A stretch of DNA of 64,000 nt, taken from assembly GCA_003241785.1 (NCBI GenBank), contig QFPW01000004.1, forward strand, positions 62,001-126,000, in the 5' to 3' direction. A model generated the notes under the pieces. The model saw only the letters and a list, made by a program, of their open reading frames with translations, was not told the origin of the DNA and did not search any database. A program made the translations under genes and the position numbers. Positions 16,687-24,432 of the stretch are shown in pieces. Source of the DNA: Rhodovulum sulfidophilum. GTDB lineage: Bacteria; Pseudomonadota; Alphaproteobacteria; Rhodobacterales; Rhodobacteraceae. Numbering within the stretch: the first letter of the stretch is position 1; the number at the start of each line of letters is the position of its first letter.

Positions 16687-17844
16687 CTAACCGGTGAGCC
16701 GCGCCGCCTCGGCGGGAAAGACGAAGCAGCGCTCCCGCGGCAGCGAGAGCCACAGCGGCGTCCCCGGCCGCGGCAGGAAAACCCCTGGGAGCACCGCCGT
16801 CAACCGGGCACCGCCCTCCTCCATGCCGAGCTCGACGATGCTGCTCGTGCCCATGAAGCGCGCCCGCGCCACCCGGGCCCGCGCCGGCACCCCGTCGCGC
16901 TCGGTCGGGAGCGGGCCGCCCGAGCGGTCGAAGTCGACGCGCAGGTGCTGCGGCCGGATCACCACCTCGGCCGGCGCGCCCTCGGGCAGCCCGGCGGGGG
17001 CCGCGAAGGCGCCGAAGGCGGTCTCGACCCGGCCGCCGCGGCGCACGCCGGGCACCACGTTGATGTCGGAGAAGAACATCGCCGCCTCGCGGTCGACCGG
17101 GCGATGGTAGATCTCGAAGGGCGCGCCGAGCTGGGCGATCCGGCCCGCGCGCATCAGCGCGATCGTGTCGGCCATCCGCATCGCCTCCTCGGGCTCGTGC
17201 GTCACGAGCAGGACGGCGGCGCCCTCCTCCTTGAGGATCGCGAGCGTCTCGTCGCGGATGCCGTCGCGCAGCCGGTTGTCGAGCCCCGAGAAGGGCTCGT
17301 CCATCAGCAGGATGCGCGGCCGGGGCGCCAGCGCGCGGGCGAGCGCGACGCGCTGCTGCTCGCCGCCCGAGAGCTGGTGCGGGTATTTCGCGGCATGGCC
17401 GCCGAGCCCGACGCGCCCGAGCAGGCTCCGCGCGCGCGCGCCCTTGTCGCCGCGCTCGCCCCTGAGGCCGAAGGCGACGTTGTCCTCGACGCTCAGATGC
17501 GGGAAGAGCGCGAAATCCTGGAACACGAGCCCGATCGACCGCGCCTCCGGCGGCAGGTGCCGCGCGGCGTCCGAGACGGTCTCGCCGTCGATCATCACCC
17601 GCCCGCTCCGCTGCCGCTCGACCCCGGCGGCGATGCGCAGGAGCGTGGACTTGCCGCAGCCCGAGGGGCCGAGCAGGCAGGCGATCTCGCCGCTCCGGAG
17701 CGTCAGGTCGATGTCGCGCAGCACCGTCCCGCCGTCGAAGGCGTGGCCGACGCCGTCGAGCGCGAGGCGGACCGGCGCTTCGGCCGCGCCTTCGGCGGCG
17801 GGGCCGGGACGGAACTCGGGGATCAGGGGCCGCGGGTCGTTCAC
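16687..17844 (-). CDS. Orphan ABC transporter ATP-binding protein (FbpC/PotA type with TOBE domain)
   Basis: A 385-residue ATPase. Walker A is LGPSGCGKSTLL, signature LSGGEQQRVALARAL, Walker B ILLMDEPFSGLD and the switch VTHEPEEAMRMAD. The C-terminal third (from about 260) is a TOBE-like regulatory domain (VVIRPQHLRVD...ARVARARFMGTSSIVEL). This architecture occurs in ferric-iron and polyamine importers; the solute is undetermined because no permease or binding-protein gene is adjacent. GTG 17844 is preferred to an ATG at 17931 because a strong hairpin (17896-17919) would otherwise lie in the coding region and GGAAA precedes the GTG. Confidence 0.82.
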   Translation of the reverse strand: MNDPRPLIPEFRPGPAAEGAAEAPVRLALDGVGHAFDGGTVLRDIDLTLRSGEIACLLGPSGCGKSTLLRIAAGVERQRSGRVMIDGETVSDAARHLPPEARSIGLVFQDFALFPHLSVEDNVAFGLRGERGDKGARARSLLGRVGLGGHAAKYPHQLSGGEQQRVALARALAPRPRILLMDEPFSGLDNRLRDGIRDETLAILKEEGAAVLLVTHEPEEAMRMADTIALMRAGRIAQLGAPFEIYHRPVDREAAMFFSDINVVPGVRRGGRVETAFGAFAAPAGLPEGAPAEVVIRPQHLRVDFDRSGGPLPTERDGVPARARVARARFMGTSSIVELGMEEGGARLTAVLPGVFLPRPGTPLWLSLPRERCFVFPAEAARLTG

Positions 17845-17895
17845 GGGACTGGTTTCCGTGACAAAAAAGATCGGATTTGCCCGGATACCAACGGC

Positions 17896-17919
17896 GGCGC
17901 GCCCGCGCAAGGGCGCGCC
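17896..17919 (-). terminator. Hairpin between SDR and ABC ATPase genes
   Basis: A perfect 9-bp stem GGCGCGCCC/GGGCGCGCC with a 6-base loop, 24 bases downstream of the SDR stop on the minus strand. No U-tract is evident. It probably separates the ParA-SDR operon from the ABC ATPase gene. Confidence 0.5.
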
Positions 17920-17942
17920 CGCTTCCTCCATCGCCGCGCGCC

Positions 17943-18722
17943 TCAGAGCGTGCTGTTGAGCGCGCCGCCGTCGAGGAGCAGGTTCTGCCCGATGATGAAG
18001 CCGGCGTGGTTGGAGCAGAGGAAGGCGCAGGCGGCGCCGAATTCCGCCGCCGTGCCGTAGCGCCGCGCCGGGATCGTCTCGGCGCGTTTCGCGCGCGCCT
18101 CCTCGCGGCTGATCCCCTCGGCCTTCATCACGCCCGCGTCGAGCGAGGCGGCGCGGTCGGTGTCGTGGATCCCGGGCAGCAGGTTGTTGATGACGACGCC
18201 CTTCGGCGCAACCTGCCGGCTGGTGCCCGCGACGAAGCCCGTCAGCCCGGCGCGCGCGCTGTTCGAGAGGCCGAGCGCCGCGATCGGCGATTTCACCGAC
18301 TGCGAGGTGATGTTGACGACGCGGCCCCAGCCGCGTTCCATCATGCCGGGCAGCGCCGCCTGCATCAGCGCGATCGGCGTCAGCATGTTGGCGTCGAGCG
18401 CCTTGATGAAATCGTCGCGGCTCCAGTCCGACCAGAGGCCCGGCGGCGGGCCGCCGGCGTTGGTGACGAGGATGTCGGGCGCGGGACAGGCCGCCATCAC
18501 CGCGGCGCGCACCGTCTCGGTCGTGATGTCGCCGGCGACGGTCGTGACCTCGACGCCGTATTTCGCCCGGATCGCCTCGGCGGTCGCCTCGAGCGCCTCG
18601 GCGCCGCGCGCGTTGAGCGTGAGCGCGACGCCGGCTTCGGCCAGCGCCTCGGCGCAGCCGCGGCCCAGTCCCTTCGACGCGGCGGTGACGATGCCCGTCC
18701 TGCCCCTGATCCCGAGATCCAT
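17943..18722 (-). CDS. SDR-family oxidoreductase lacking the Tyr-x3-Lys catalytic pair
   Basis: A 259-residue Rossmann-fold protein. The nucleotide motif VTAASKGLGRGCAEAL (TxxxGxG type) and VTNAGGPPPGLW are clear, as is the C-terminal GQNLLLDGG. The expected Ser...Tyr-x3-Lys triad is altered: after NITSQSVKSPIAALG the sequence reads LSNSARAGLTGF, with no Tyr and Arg in place of Lys. A subgroup of SDRs with this LSN-x2-R-x-G sequence is known, often annotated 3-oxoacyl-ACP reductase, but activity cannot be presumed. ATG 18722 has GGGAG upstream; an in-frame ATG at 18764 overlaps the previous gene. It lies 11 bases after a ParA-like gene. Confidence 0.8.
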   Translation of the reverse strand: MDLGIRGRTGIVTAASKGLGRGCAEALAEAGVALTLNARGAEALEATAEAIRAKYGVEVTTVAGDITTETVRAAVMAACPAPDILVTNAGGPPPGLWSDWSRDDFIKALDANMLTPIALMQAALPGMMERGWGRVVNITSQSVKSPIAALGLSNSARAGLTGFVAGTSRQVAPKGVVINNLLPGIHDTDRAASLDAGVMKAEGISREEARAKRAETIPARRYGTAAEFGAACAFLCSNHAGFIIGQNLLLDGGALNSTL

Positions 18723-18733
18723 GCTTTTCTCCC

Positions 18734-19357
18734 TCACCCGAGCGCGGCGATCACCGGCGCCCATTGTTCCCGCAGCGGCGCGAGCGCGCGGCGCCGGTCG
18801 TCGAAGACCCCGAGCCCGCGCTCGGCGAGCTCGGCATAGGCGGCGCGCTCGGTGATCCAGCCCAGCGGCTCCTGCCCGATCGCCGCGAGCGCCACGCGCA
18901 GCCGGTCCGTCGCGCGGCCGCGCGCCTGGATGCGGTTGGCGAGCAGGCGGAGGCCGACCTTGCCCTTGCGCACCCGCTTCATCTCCTCGAGCTCCTTGAG
19001 GAAGCGGCGGGTCGAATCGATGTCGAAGAACGAGGGCATGACCGGGACGATCATTTCCTCGGTCTCGGCGACCAGCTTCTCGGCCCGGCCGCCCCTGAGC
19101 GCGCCGGGGGCGTCGATGACCAGCCAGTCGATGCCCTTCGGCGCGTCGCCGATCTCGCCCGCGTCGGTCCAGTCGAGCCCGCGCACCGCGCTCGCCTCGG
19201 CCGGGCGCGCCTTCAGCCAGCGCAGCGCGGATTTCTGCGGGTCGGCGTCGGCGAGCGCCACGACGCCGCCGCGCGCGGCGAGCGCGGAGGCGATGGTGAT
19301 CGCCACCGTGGTCTTGCCCACCCCGCCCTTGCGATTGGCGATCAGAACCGTGCGCAT
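18734..19357 (-). CDS. ParA-family ATPase
   Basis: A 207-residue MinD/ParA-type ATPase. The deviant Walker A NRKGGVGKTTVAITIASAL is at residues 8-26, followed by LADADPQKSALRWL (A') and WLVIDAPGALRGG (Walker B). It lacks a long N-terminal helix-turn-helix, so it is of the small ParA type that positions cargo by nucleoid binding or acts on envelope proteins. No parB, parS-like repeat or partition context is visible; the downstream partner is an SDR protein. Cargo is unknown. ATG 19357 precedes the Walker motif directly and follows a GGGGGAAG ribosome site. Confidence 0.85.
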   Translation of the reverse strand: MRTVLIANRKGGVGKTTVAITIASALAARGGVVALADADPQKSALRWLKARPAEASAVRGLDWTDAGEIGDAPKGIDWLVIDAPGALRGGRAEKLVAETEEMIVPVMPSFFDIDSTRRFLKELEEMKRVRKGKVGLRLLANRIQARGRATDRLRVALAAIGQEPLGWITERAAYAELAERGLGVFDDRRRALAPLREQWAPVIAALG

Positions 19358-19472
19358 CTCTTCCCCCGACTTCCCCGCCCGGCGGCCCCGGACGATGCCC
19401 GGGCGGTCCCCGGCTTCGCTTGCGCGGGTCAACCTAGCGGCGCGGCCCGGGCGCGCAACCCCCGTCGGCGCC

Positions 19473-20804
19473 TCAGGCGAGGCTTTCGATCCGGGGCCGT
19501 CCGGCGAGGTCGAGGCAGACGCGGCCGCGGCCCGGGCGCGACAGCCGCACCGGGCAGTCGCGCTCAGCCAGCCGCTGGCGCAGGAGGAGCAGCCGGGTCT
19601 CGAGGTTGTCCTTGAAGTCGGGCAGGCGCAGCTCGGGCGCGAGGCGGATCTCGCGGTTCGAGAATTCGATCCGCCCCTCGTCGAGATGCCGGCGCAGCAG
19701 ATAGACCAGCAGCCGGCCCGCGACGCCCTTGATCACATAGGCGTTGTCGATGAAGACGCTGTCGTCGAAGGCGTGATGCGCGACGTGGAAGACCGGCCCC
19801 GCCCCCGGCGCCACCGGCGCGGCGCCGGGCGGTGCCCCCTCCTCGGCCGCCGTCTCGGCGAGCAGGAGCGCCGCCGCCATCTGCCCGGCGAGCAGCGTGA
19901 GCGCCGAGACCAGCCGCCGGCCGAAGGCGAGGCGCGCCGGGCTCTCGGCGAAGACGACGCCGACGAGCTCGCCCCGCGCGATCAGCGGCAGCGCGATCTG
20001 GCTCTGCGCGTCCGGAAGCCCCGGCAGCGGGATCTCCCGCGCCGCGACATCCTCCGAGGTGGCGCGGATCGCGGCGCCGAAGCGCCGCACGCGGCTCATG
20101 TCGCTGACCTTGACGACGCAGCGCGCCTGGGCGGCGCCGCCCGCGATCCCCTCGCCGAGCCCGACCTCGGACCCGACGCCCGATTCCGGATATCCCACGC
20201 TCGCCACCGTCACCAGCGCGCCGCGGGCCGGATCGTGCTGGAACAGGATCGCCGCCGGAAGGCCGAGCCGCGCGGTGATCCCGCCGAGGAGCGTCGTCAC
20301 CAGACCCGCGACCTCGGTCTCGGCCGCGAGCGCGGCGCCGATCCCGGCCGCGATCCCCGCCCAGTCCCGCCAGTGCGCGGCGGGTCCGGGCGGCGGGTTC
20401 GGAACCCGCACCCGGCTCACCGCTTCGACGCGGAACAGGTCCACGCTGTCGAGGCGCATCACCTCGGCCATGCCGACCTGCGCGCTGCTGGCCTTGAGAT
20501 TGGCGGCGAGGTCGCGAAAGAGCGCACCCTCCCGCTCGTTGCGGAGCCAGGTCACGTCGAGCCGGTACTGGGCCCCGGTGGCGCCGTCGACCAGCATCAG
20601 GCAGGCGCCGGGATTGGCGCGCAGGTTGTCGACGGTCTTGCCGAAGAACTGGTTCGACAGCGCGACGTGCCGGTCGTCGACCATGTCGACATGGCTGAGA
20701 TACGAGATGTTGGGCACCCCGTCCGCCGAGGAGGTCGCGATGATCGCGGGCACCACCCCCTCGAAACAATCCTCGAGCTCGGCGAGCGGCGGCGACAGGA
20801 TCAC
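19473..20804 (-). CDS. PNPOx-like / GAF / winged-helix-like three-domain protein
   Basis: A 443-residue cytoplasmic protein. Residues about 1-150 form a pyridoxamine-phosphate-oxidase-like split barrel (VPAIIATSSADGVPNISYLSHVDMVDDRHVALSNQFFGKTVDNLRANPGACLMLVD). A GAF-type sensor follows (about 165-310; LPAAILFQHDPARGALVTVASVGYPESG...SQIALPLIARGELVGVVFAE). The C-terminal about 90 residues (IEFSNREIRLAPELRLPDFKDNLETRLLLLRQRLAERDCPVRLSRPGRGRVCLDL) resemble a winged-helix response domain. It may be a flavin- or ligand-sensing regulator. GTG 20804 overlaps the stop of the upstream PNPOx gene (GTGA), so the two are coupled. Domain assignment is by eye. Confidence 0.72.
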   Translation of the reverse strand: MILSPPLAELEDCFEGVVPAIIATSSADGVPNISYLSHVDMVDDRHVALSNQFFGKTVDNLRANPGACLMLVDGATGAQYRLDVTWLRNEREGALFRDLAANLKASSAQVGMAEVMRLDSVDLFRVEAVSRVRVPNPPPGPAAHWRDWAGIAAGIGAALAAETEVAGLVTTLLGGITARLGLPAAILFQHDPARGALVTVASVGYPESGVGSEVGLGEGIAGGAAQARCVVKVSDMSRVRRFGAAIRATSEDVAAREIPLPGLPDAQSQIALPLIARGELVGVVFAESPARLAFGRRLVSALTLLAGQMAAALLLAETAAEEGAPPGAAPVAPGAGPVFHVAHHAFDDSVFIDNAYVIKGVAGRLLVYLLRRHLDEGRIEFSNREIRLAPELRLPDFKDNLETRLLLLRQRLAERDCPVRLSRPGRGRVCLDLAGRPRIESLA

Positions 20805-21256
20805 GCGACCACCCGCCCCGCGCGCGGACCCGGCGTCTGCTCGAACACCCGGTCGACGGTGAGGTCGGCCATGACGATGTCGCGGTCGGTGAGCCAGGTC
20901 GCGATCAGCGCCGGCGGGATCTCGAGCCCGCGCAGCATGACGGTCGCGCGGCGGATGTAGTCCGCGGCGCGCAGGCGCTCGTCGGCCGTCGGGGGACGCG
21001 GCTCGGCGCGGCCCTTGACCTGGAAGGCCTCGTAGGTGTCGGGCCGCACGAAGGTGATGGCGATCATGCCGTTGTCGCGCAGATTGGCCACGCATTCCGG
21101 CCAGAGCCAGTCCGAGATCGCCACGGTGACGCCGGCGCGGTCGTCCCACGCGCGTCCGCCCGTGCCGCGCGAGATCATCGGCCGGTTCGCGGCGTCGCGC
21201 GTTCCGATCGTCATCAGGATCGGGCCCTCGATGAACCCGGCCAGATCCTCGCTCAC
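20801..21256 (-). CDS. Pyridoxamine 5'-phosphate oxidase family (split-barrel) protein
   Basis: A 151-residue FMN- or F420-type split-barrel protein: FIEGPILMTIGTRDAANRPMISRGTGGRAWDD...VTVAISDWLWPECVANLRDNGMIAITFVRPDTYEAFQVKGRAEPRPP. The substrate is unknown; members include flavin reductases, heme oxygenase-like and nitroreductase-like proteins. GTG 21256 is chosen since the frame upstream opens only with TTG at 21319 and contains the TTAGG operator-like repeats. It is the first gene of a two-gene operon with the GAF protein and is divergent from the cupin gene. Confidence 0.75.
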   Translation of the reverse strand: MSEDLAGFIEGPILMTIGTRDAANRPMISRGTGGRAWDDRAGVTVAISDWLWPECVANLRDNGMIAITFVRPDTYEAFQVKGRAEPRPPTADERLRAADYIRRATVMLRGLEIPPALIATWLTDRDIVMADLTVDRVFEQTPGPRAGRVVA

Positions 21257-21276
21257 CCGCACGCCCGTTCTCCCGC

Positions 21277-21324
21277 TTAGGGTAATTTTAGGAATGCCGG
21301 AACGCCGCTTAGGAAGCAATTAGG
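21277..21324. promoter_or_regulatory. Four helically phased TTAGG direct repeats
   Basis: TTAGG occurs at 21277, 21288, 21309 and 21320, with start-to-start distances of 11, 21 and 11 bases, i.e. TTAGG-N6-TTAGG, 16 bases, TTAGG-N6-TTAGG. All four fall on about one face of the helix. The block is AT-rich and lies between the divergent PNPOx (21256) and cupin (21392) starts, fitting an operator bound by a regulator on tandem half-sites. Confidence 0.6.
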
Positions 21325-21391
21325 AACCGCTCGGCCCCTGCCCGCAGTAATCGACCCCCCAGTCAATCAACGACGACGGAGGTCGATACAG

Positions 21392-21898
21392 ATGAATATT
21401 CCCCGGCATCCCGCGCTGGCCGCCGCCGCGGCGACCGGCGCCACCGAGGAGGAGGAGGCGTTCTTCCTCGGCAACACGCGCGTCACCTTCCTCGCCTCGG
21501 CCGCGGCCGGCGACGGGCTGAGCGTGATCGAGCACCGGATGCCCTATGGCGAGAGCCCGCCGCTGCACGTCCACCGGACCGAGGACGAGCTCTTCCTGGT
21601 GCTCGAGGGCCGCGTGCGCCTCGTCGCCGCGGGCGTCGCACGGATCCTCGGCGCGGGCGACACGCTGCTCGTGCCCGAGGGCACGCCGCACAGCTTCCAT
21701 GTCGAGAGCCCGGCCGGCGCGCGCTGCGTCACCGTGACCCCGGGCGGGAATTTCGAGGCGATGGTGCGCGAGATGGGCCGCCCCGCCACCGGGCCCGGCC
21801 TCCCCGACTGGACCGCGCCGACCGCCGAGGGGATCTTCGCGCTTGGCCGCGCCCTCGGCCGGCACGGGATCGAGGTGATCGGCCCGCCGCTGCGCTGA
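21392..21898 (+). CDS. Cupin-domain protein
   Basis: A 168-residue single-domain cupin. Motif 1 is IEHRMPYGESPPLHVHRTEDELFLVLEGRVRL (metal ligands HVH and E of EDE) and motif 2 GDTLLVPEGTPHSFHVES with His. The C-terminal part (VTPGGNFEAMVREMGRP...PDWTAPTAEGIFALGRALGRHGIEVIGPPL) is the variable tail common in quercetin-dioxygenase-like cupins. Substrate unknown. CGGAGG upstream supports ATG 21392. It is divergent from the PNPOx operon across the TTAGG repeats and followed by the YceI gene 55 bases downstream, probably in the same transcript. Confidence 0.82.
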   Translation: MNIPRHPALAAAAATGATEEEEAFFLGNTRVTFLASAAAGDGLSVIEHRMPYGESPPLHVHRTEDELFLVLEGRVRLVAAGVARILGAGDTLLVPEGTPHSFHVESPAGARCVTVTPGGNFEAMVREMGRPATGPGLPDWTAPTAEGIFALGRALGRHGIEVIGPPLR

Positions 21899-21953
21899 TC
21901 TTCCTTCCGCCTGATTTCAATCACCCTTTCATCATCCCATCGAGGACAAATCC

Positions 21954-22571
21954 ATGTATCGCACGCTTCTTGCCTCCCTGCTGCTCGCCGGCGCGGCCGA
22001 GGCCGCCGAACCGGCCGCCCAGCCGCCGATCGTCCCGGCCCCCGCCGGGCGCTACCTGACCGATCCCGCGCATACGACCCTGCTCTGGAGCCTCCGGCAT
22101 TCGGGGCTCTCGCGATGGACAGCGCGCTTCGTCGACGCGAAGGCGGTGCTCGACTGGCGGCCGGAGGATCCGACCGCCTCGACCTTGCAGGTCGAGATCG
22201 ACCCCGCCTCGGTCCGCACCGACTTCCCCCGGCCCGAGGAGACCGATCTCGACGGCATGATCGCCACGAGCGAGGATTTCCTCGCCGGCGCGCCGATCAC
22301 CTTCGTCTCGACCGCGGTCGAGCGGACGGGCGAGACCACCGGGCTGGTGCGGGGCGATCTGACGCTGCGCGGCGAGACCCATCCGGTCACGCTCGACGTG
22401 ACCTTCAACGGCTCGATGGCCGACCATCCGTTCAGCCACGAGGCCAAGGTCGGCTTCTCGGCGACGACGACCTTCCGCCGCTCCGACTGGGACATGACGA
22501 TCCTCGTGCCCTTCATCGGCGACGAGGTGACGGTCGCGATCGAGACGCAGATGGCCGGCGCCGCCGAGTGA
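21954..22571 (+). CDS. YceI-family periplasmic lipid-binding protein
   Basis: A 205-residue exported protein. Signal peptide about 1-17 (YRTLLASLLLAGAAEA). The mature part is a YceI-type beta-barrel: RYLTDPAHTTLLWSLRHSGLSRWTARFVDAKAVLDW, TLQVEIDPASVRTDFP, GDLTLRGETHPVTLDVTFNG and KVGFSATTTFRRSDWDMTILVPFIGDEVTVAIETQ. The family binds isoprenoid quinone-like ligands and often accompanies redox or stress genes. It follows the cupin gene; a REP element starts 10 bases after its stop. Confidence 0.88.
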   Translation: MYRTLLASLLLAGAAEAAEPAAQPPIVPAPAGRYLTDPAHTTLLWSLRHSGLSRWTARFVDAKAVLDWRPEDPTASTLQVEIDPASVRTDFPRPEETDLDGMIATSEDFLAGAPITFVSTAVERTGETTGLVRGDLTLRGETHPVTLDVTFNGSMADHPFSHEAKVGFSATTTFRRSDWDMTILVPFIGDEVTVAIETQMAGAAE

Positions 22572-22580
22572 CGCGACGCC

Positions 22581-22604
22581 GTAGGGTGGGCGATTCCGCC
22601 CACC
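22581..22604 (+). repeat. Single family-1 REP element
   Basis: A full consensus copy (GTAG plus GGTGGGCG, loop ATTC, CGCCCACC), solitary, with no inverted partner in the 50 bases before the convergent gene. Confidence 0.88.
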
Positions 22605-22654
22605 ATCCCCCACCCGCCACCCGTGGCGAGGTCGACGACCGCGCCCGCCCCGCG

Positions 22655-24325
22655 TCAGAACGGCGCCGGGCGCGCCGCGAAGATCCGCTTCAGCGCCTCG
22701 GCGCGCTCGGGCGACCAGCCGGCCGGGTCGACCACCGCCGCCCAGCCGTCGATGTAATCCTCGGCGACGTAGAAATGCCCGAACCGGGGCGTCTTCAGCG
22801 ACAACGCCGAATCGACGGCGAGCTGCAGCATGGTCACGACCGGGAACCAGCGCAGCTCCGGCGCCACGTCGGGCGCGCGCGGCGCCTTGAGGAAGTCGGG
22901 CTCGCGAAAGGCGCCGCCGAAGGTGAAGAGCACGATCGGATCGCTGCCATAGTTGAGGAACACCAGCCGCGTCGGCCCCCAGGGCGCGAAATCGCCCTCG
23001 AGCCCGCCCTCCTGGTTCATCGTCCGCGCCAGCGAGCCGTTGCCCCAGCGCGGCCGCCAGGCCGGGCTTCCCGGATCGCGCCCGTCGCGCACCCGCGCCC
23101 AGAGCGGGCTGAAGAACGGCGACCCGGCCCAGAGCGCGCCCTGGATCGGATCGCCCATCATGTCGAGCAGCGGCAGCGCGGTCTCGGTATTGTAGGCGCC
23201 CTGGCTCAGCCCGTGGACATAGAGCCTCGGACGGGCGTCGCGCGGCAGGTTGTGCCAGTGCTCGTAGACGAGGTTGAAGAGCGCGCGCGCCTGCTCGACC
23301 CCGGCGGAGCGGTCGTCGATCAGCGAGAGCACGCTGGTGAGATAGGAATACTGGACCGCCACGGTCGCGACGTCGCCGCCGAGCATGAATTCGACCGTGT
23401 CATGCGCGCCCGGGTCCATCCAGCCGGTGCCGACCGGCACGGTCACGATCAGATTGGCCCGGTCGAAGGCGCCGACGCGGATCAGCTCGGCGAGCGCGAT
23501 CTCCGCCCGCTCCTCCGCCGTCTCCGCCGCGCCGAGGCCGACATAGACCCGGATCGGGTCCATCGCCGCCGGACCGGCGAATTCCGCGATCTCCGCGGCG
23601 CTGGGCGCGGTCGCGACGAATTCGCGCCCCCGGCGGCCCATCTCGGTCCATTCCACCAGCGAGGCCGGGCTTCCGGCGCGGTCAGGGTCGGTCGGCTGGG
23701 GAATGTCGGGCTCGATCAGCGCGTTGGCGGCGGCGAAGGAGGCGTTGGCGGCGCGGAACGCCTGGTCGAGCGCCGTGCGCTCCAGCGCCATCCAGATCAG
23801 ACCGAGCGCCAGCGCCGTGCCGAGGATCGCCCCGACCCGGGGCGGCACCCGGCCCTCGAGCAGCCGGCTCACCCGCCGCACGATCCAGCCGATCCCGCGG
23901 AACAGCAGCCAGAGCAGCGCGAAGACGCCGAGCGCGATCCCGGCGACCTGGAGCGGAAAGGCCGATTCGACCGGCGGCACGCCGGTGACCGCGCGGGTCG
24001 CGTTCTGCCAGCCGGTCACCCGCGTCAGGCCGAAGGCGCCGATCCCGAGCGCCAGGACGGCGGCTCCGAGCCGGAGCCGCCCGCGCCACCGGGCCGGCCC
24101 GGCGGGCATCCCGAGCAGGCGCCAGAGCCACTGGACGCACCCGCCCAGCTCATGCCCGATCGCCGCCACGACGCCGCCGATCACCCCGAGCAGCACGAAG
24201 TCGCGCGGCACGAGCGCCGGCGTCAGCGAGGCGGCGAAGAAGATCCCGGCGAGCACCAGCCCGACCGGAGAGACATTCGGCCAGGCGAGGTCCCGCCCCG
24301 CCATCCGTTCCGCGCGCGCCGTCAT
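22655..24325 (-). CDS. Membrane alpha/beta-hydrolase family protein (Abhydrolase_9 type)
   Basis: A 556-residue protein. The N-terminal about 195 residues hold four to five hydrophobic helices (e.g. VGLVLAGIFFAASLTPALVPRDFVLLGVIGGVV, LQVAGIALGVFALLWLLF). The C-terminal part is a hydrolase with a modified nucleophile elbow RLYVHGLSQGAYNTE (G-L-S-Q-G) after an acidic DDRSAGVEQARALFNLVYEHW, matching the DUF2319/Abhydrolase_9 family. Membrane-linked ester or thioester hydrolysis is plausible, but the substrate is unknown. GGAGGG precedes ATG 24325. It is divergent from prfC. Confidence 0.82.
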   Translation of the reverse strand: MTARAERMAGRDLAWPNVSPVGLVLAGIFFAASLTPALVPRDFVLLGVIGGVVAAIGHELGGCVQWLWRLLGMPAGPARWRGRLRLGAAVLALGIGAFGLTRVTGWQNATRAVTGVPPVESAFPLQVAGIALGVFALLWLLFRGIGWIVRRVSRLLEGRVPPRVGAILGTALALGLIWMALERTALDQAFRAANASFAAANALIEPDIPQPTDPDRAGSPASLVEWTEMGRRGREFVATAPSAAEIAEFAGPAAMDPIRVYVGLGAAETAEERAEIALAELIRVGAFDRANLIVTVPVGTGWMDPGAHDTVEFMLGGDVATVAVQYSYLTSVLSLIDDRSAGVEQARALFNLVYEHWHNLPRDARPRLYVHGLSQGAYNTETALPLLDMMGDPIQGALWAGSPFFSPLWARVRDGRDPGSPAWRPRWGNGSLARTMNQEGGLEGDFAPWGPTRLVFLNYGSDPIVLFTFGGAFREPDFLKAPRAPDVAPELRWFPVVTMLQLAVDSALSLKTPRFGHFYVAEDYIDGWAAVVDPAGWSPERAEALKRIFAARPAPF

Positions 24326-24432
24326 CCGTTTCCCTCCGCCGACTCTTCCCCGCCGCTAGCACGGGCCGGGGGCGCGCATCTACCGCGGCGAGGGGCTTCC
24401 GCGCGGCGGGCGCGGCGTCTATATGACCGCCC

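Noticed and set aside
16687..17931. Longer start for the orphan ABC ATPase
   Set aside because: It would put the 17896-17919 hairpin in the coding region; the internal GTG at 17844 has a better ribosome site.
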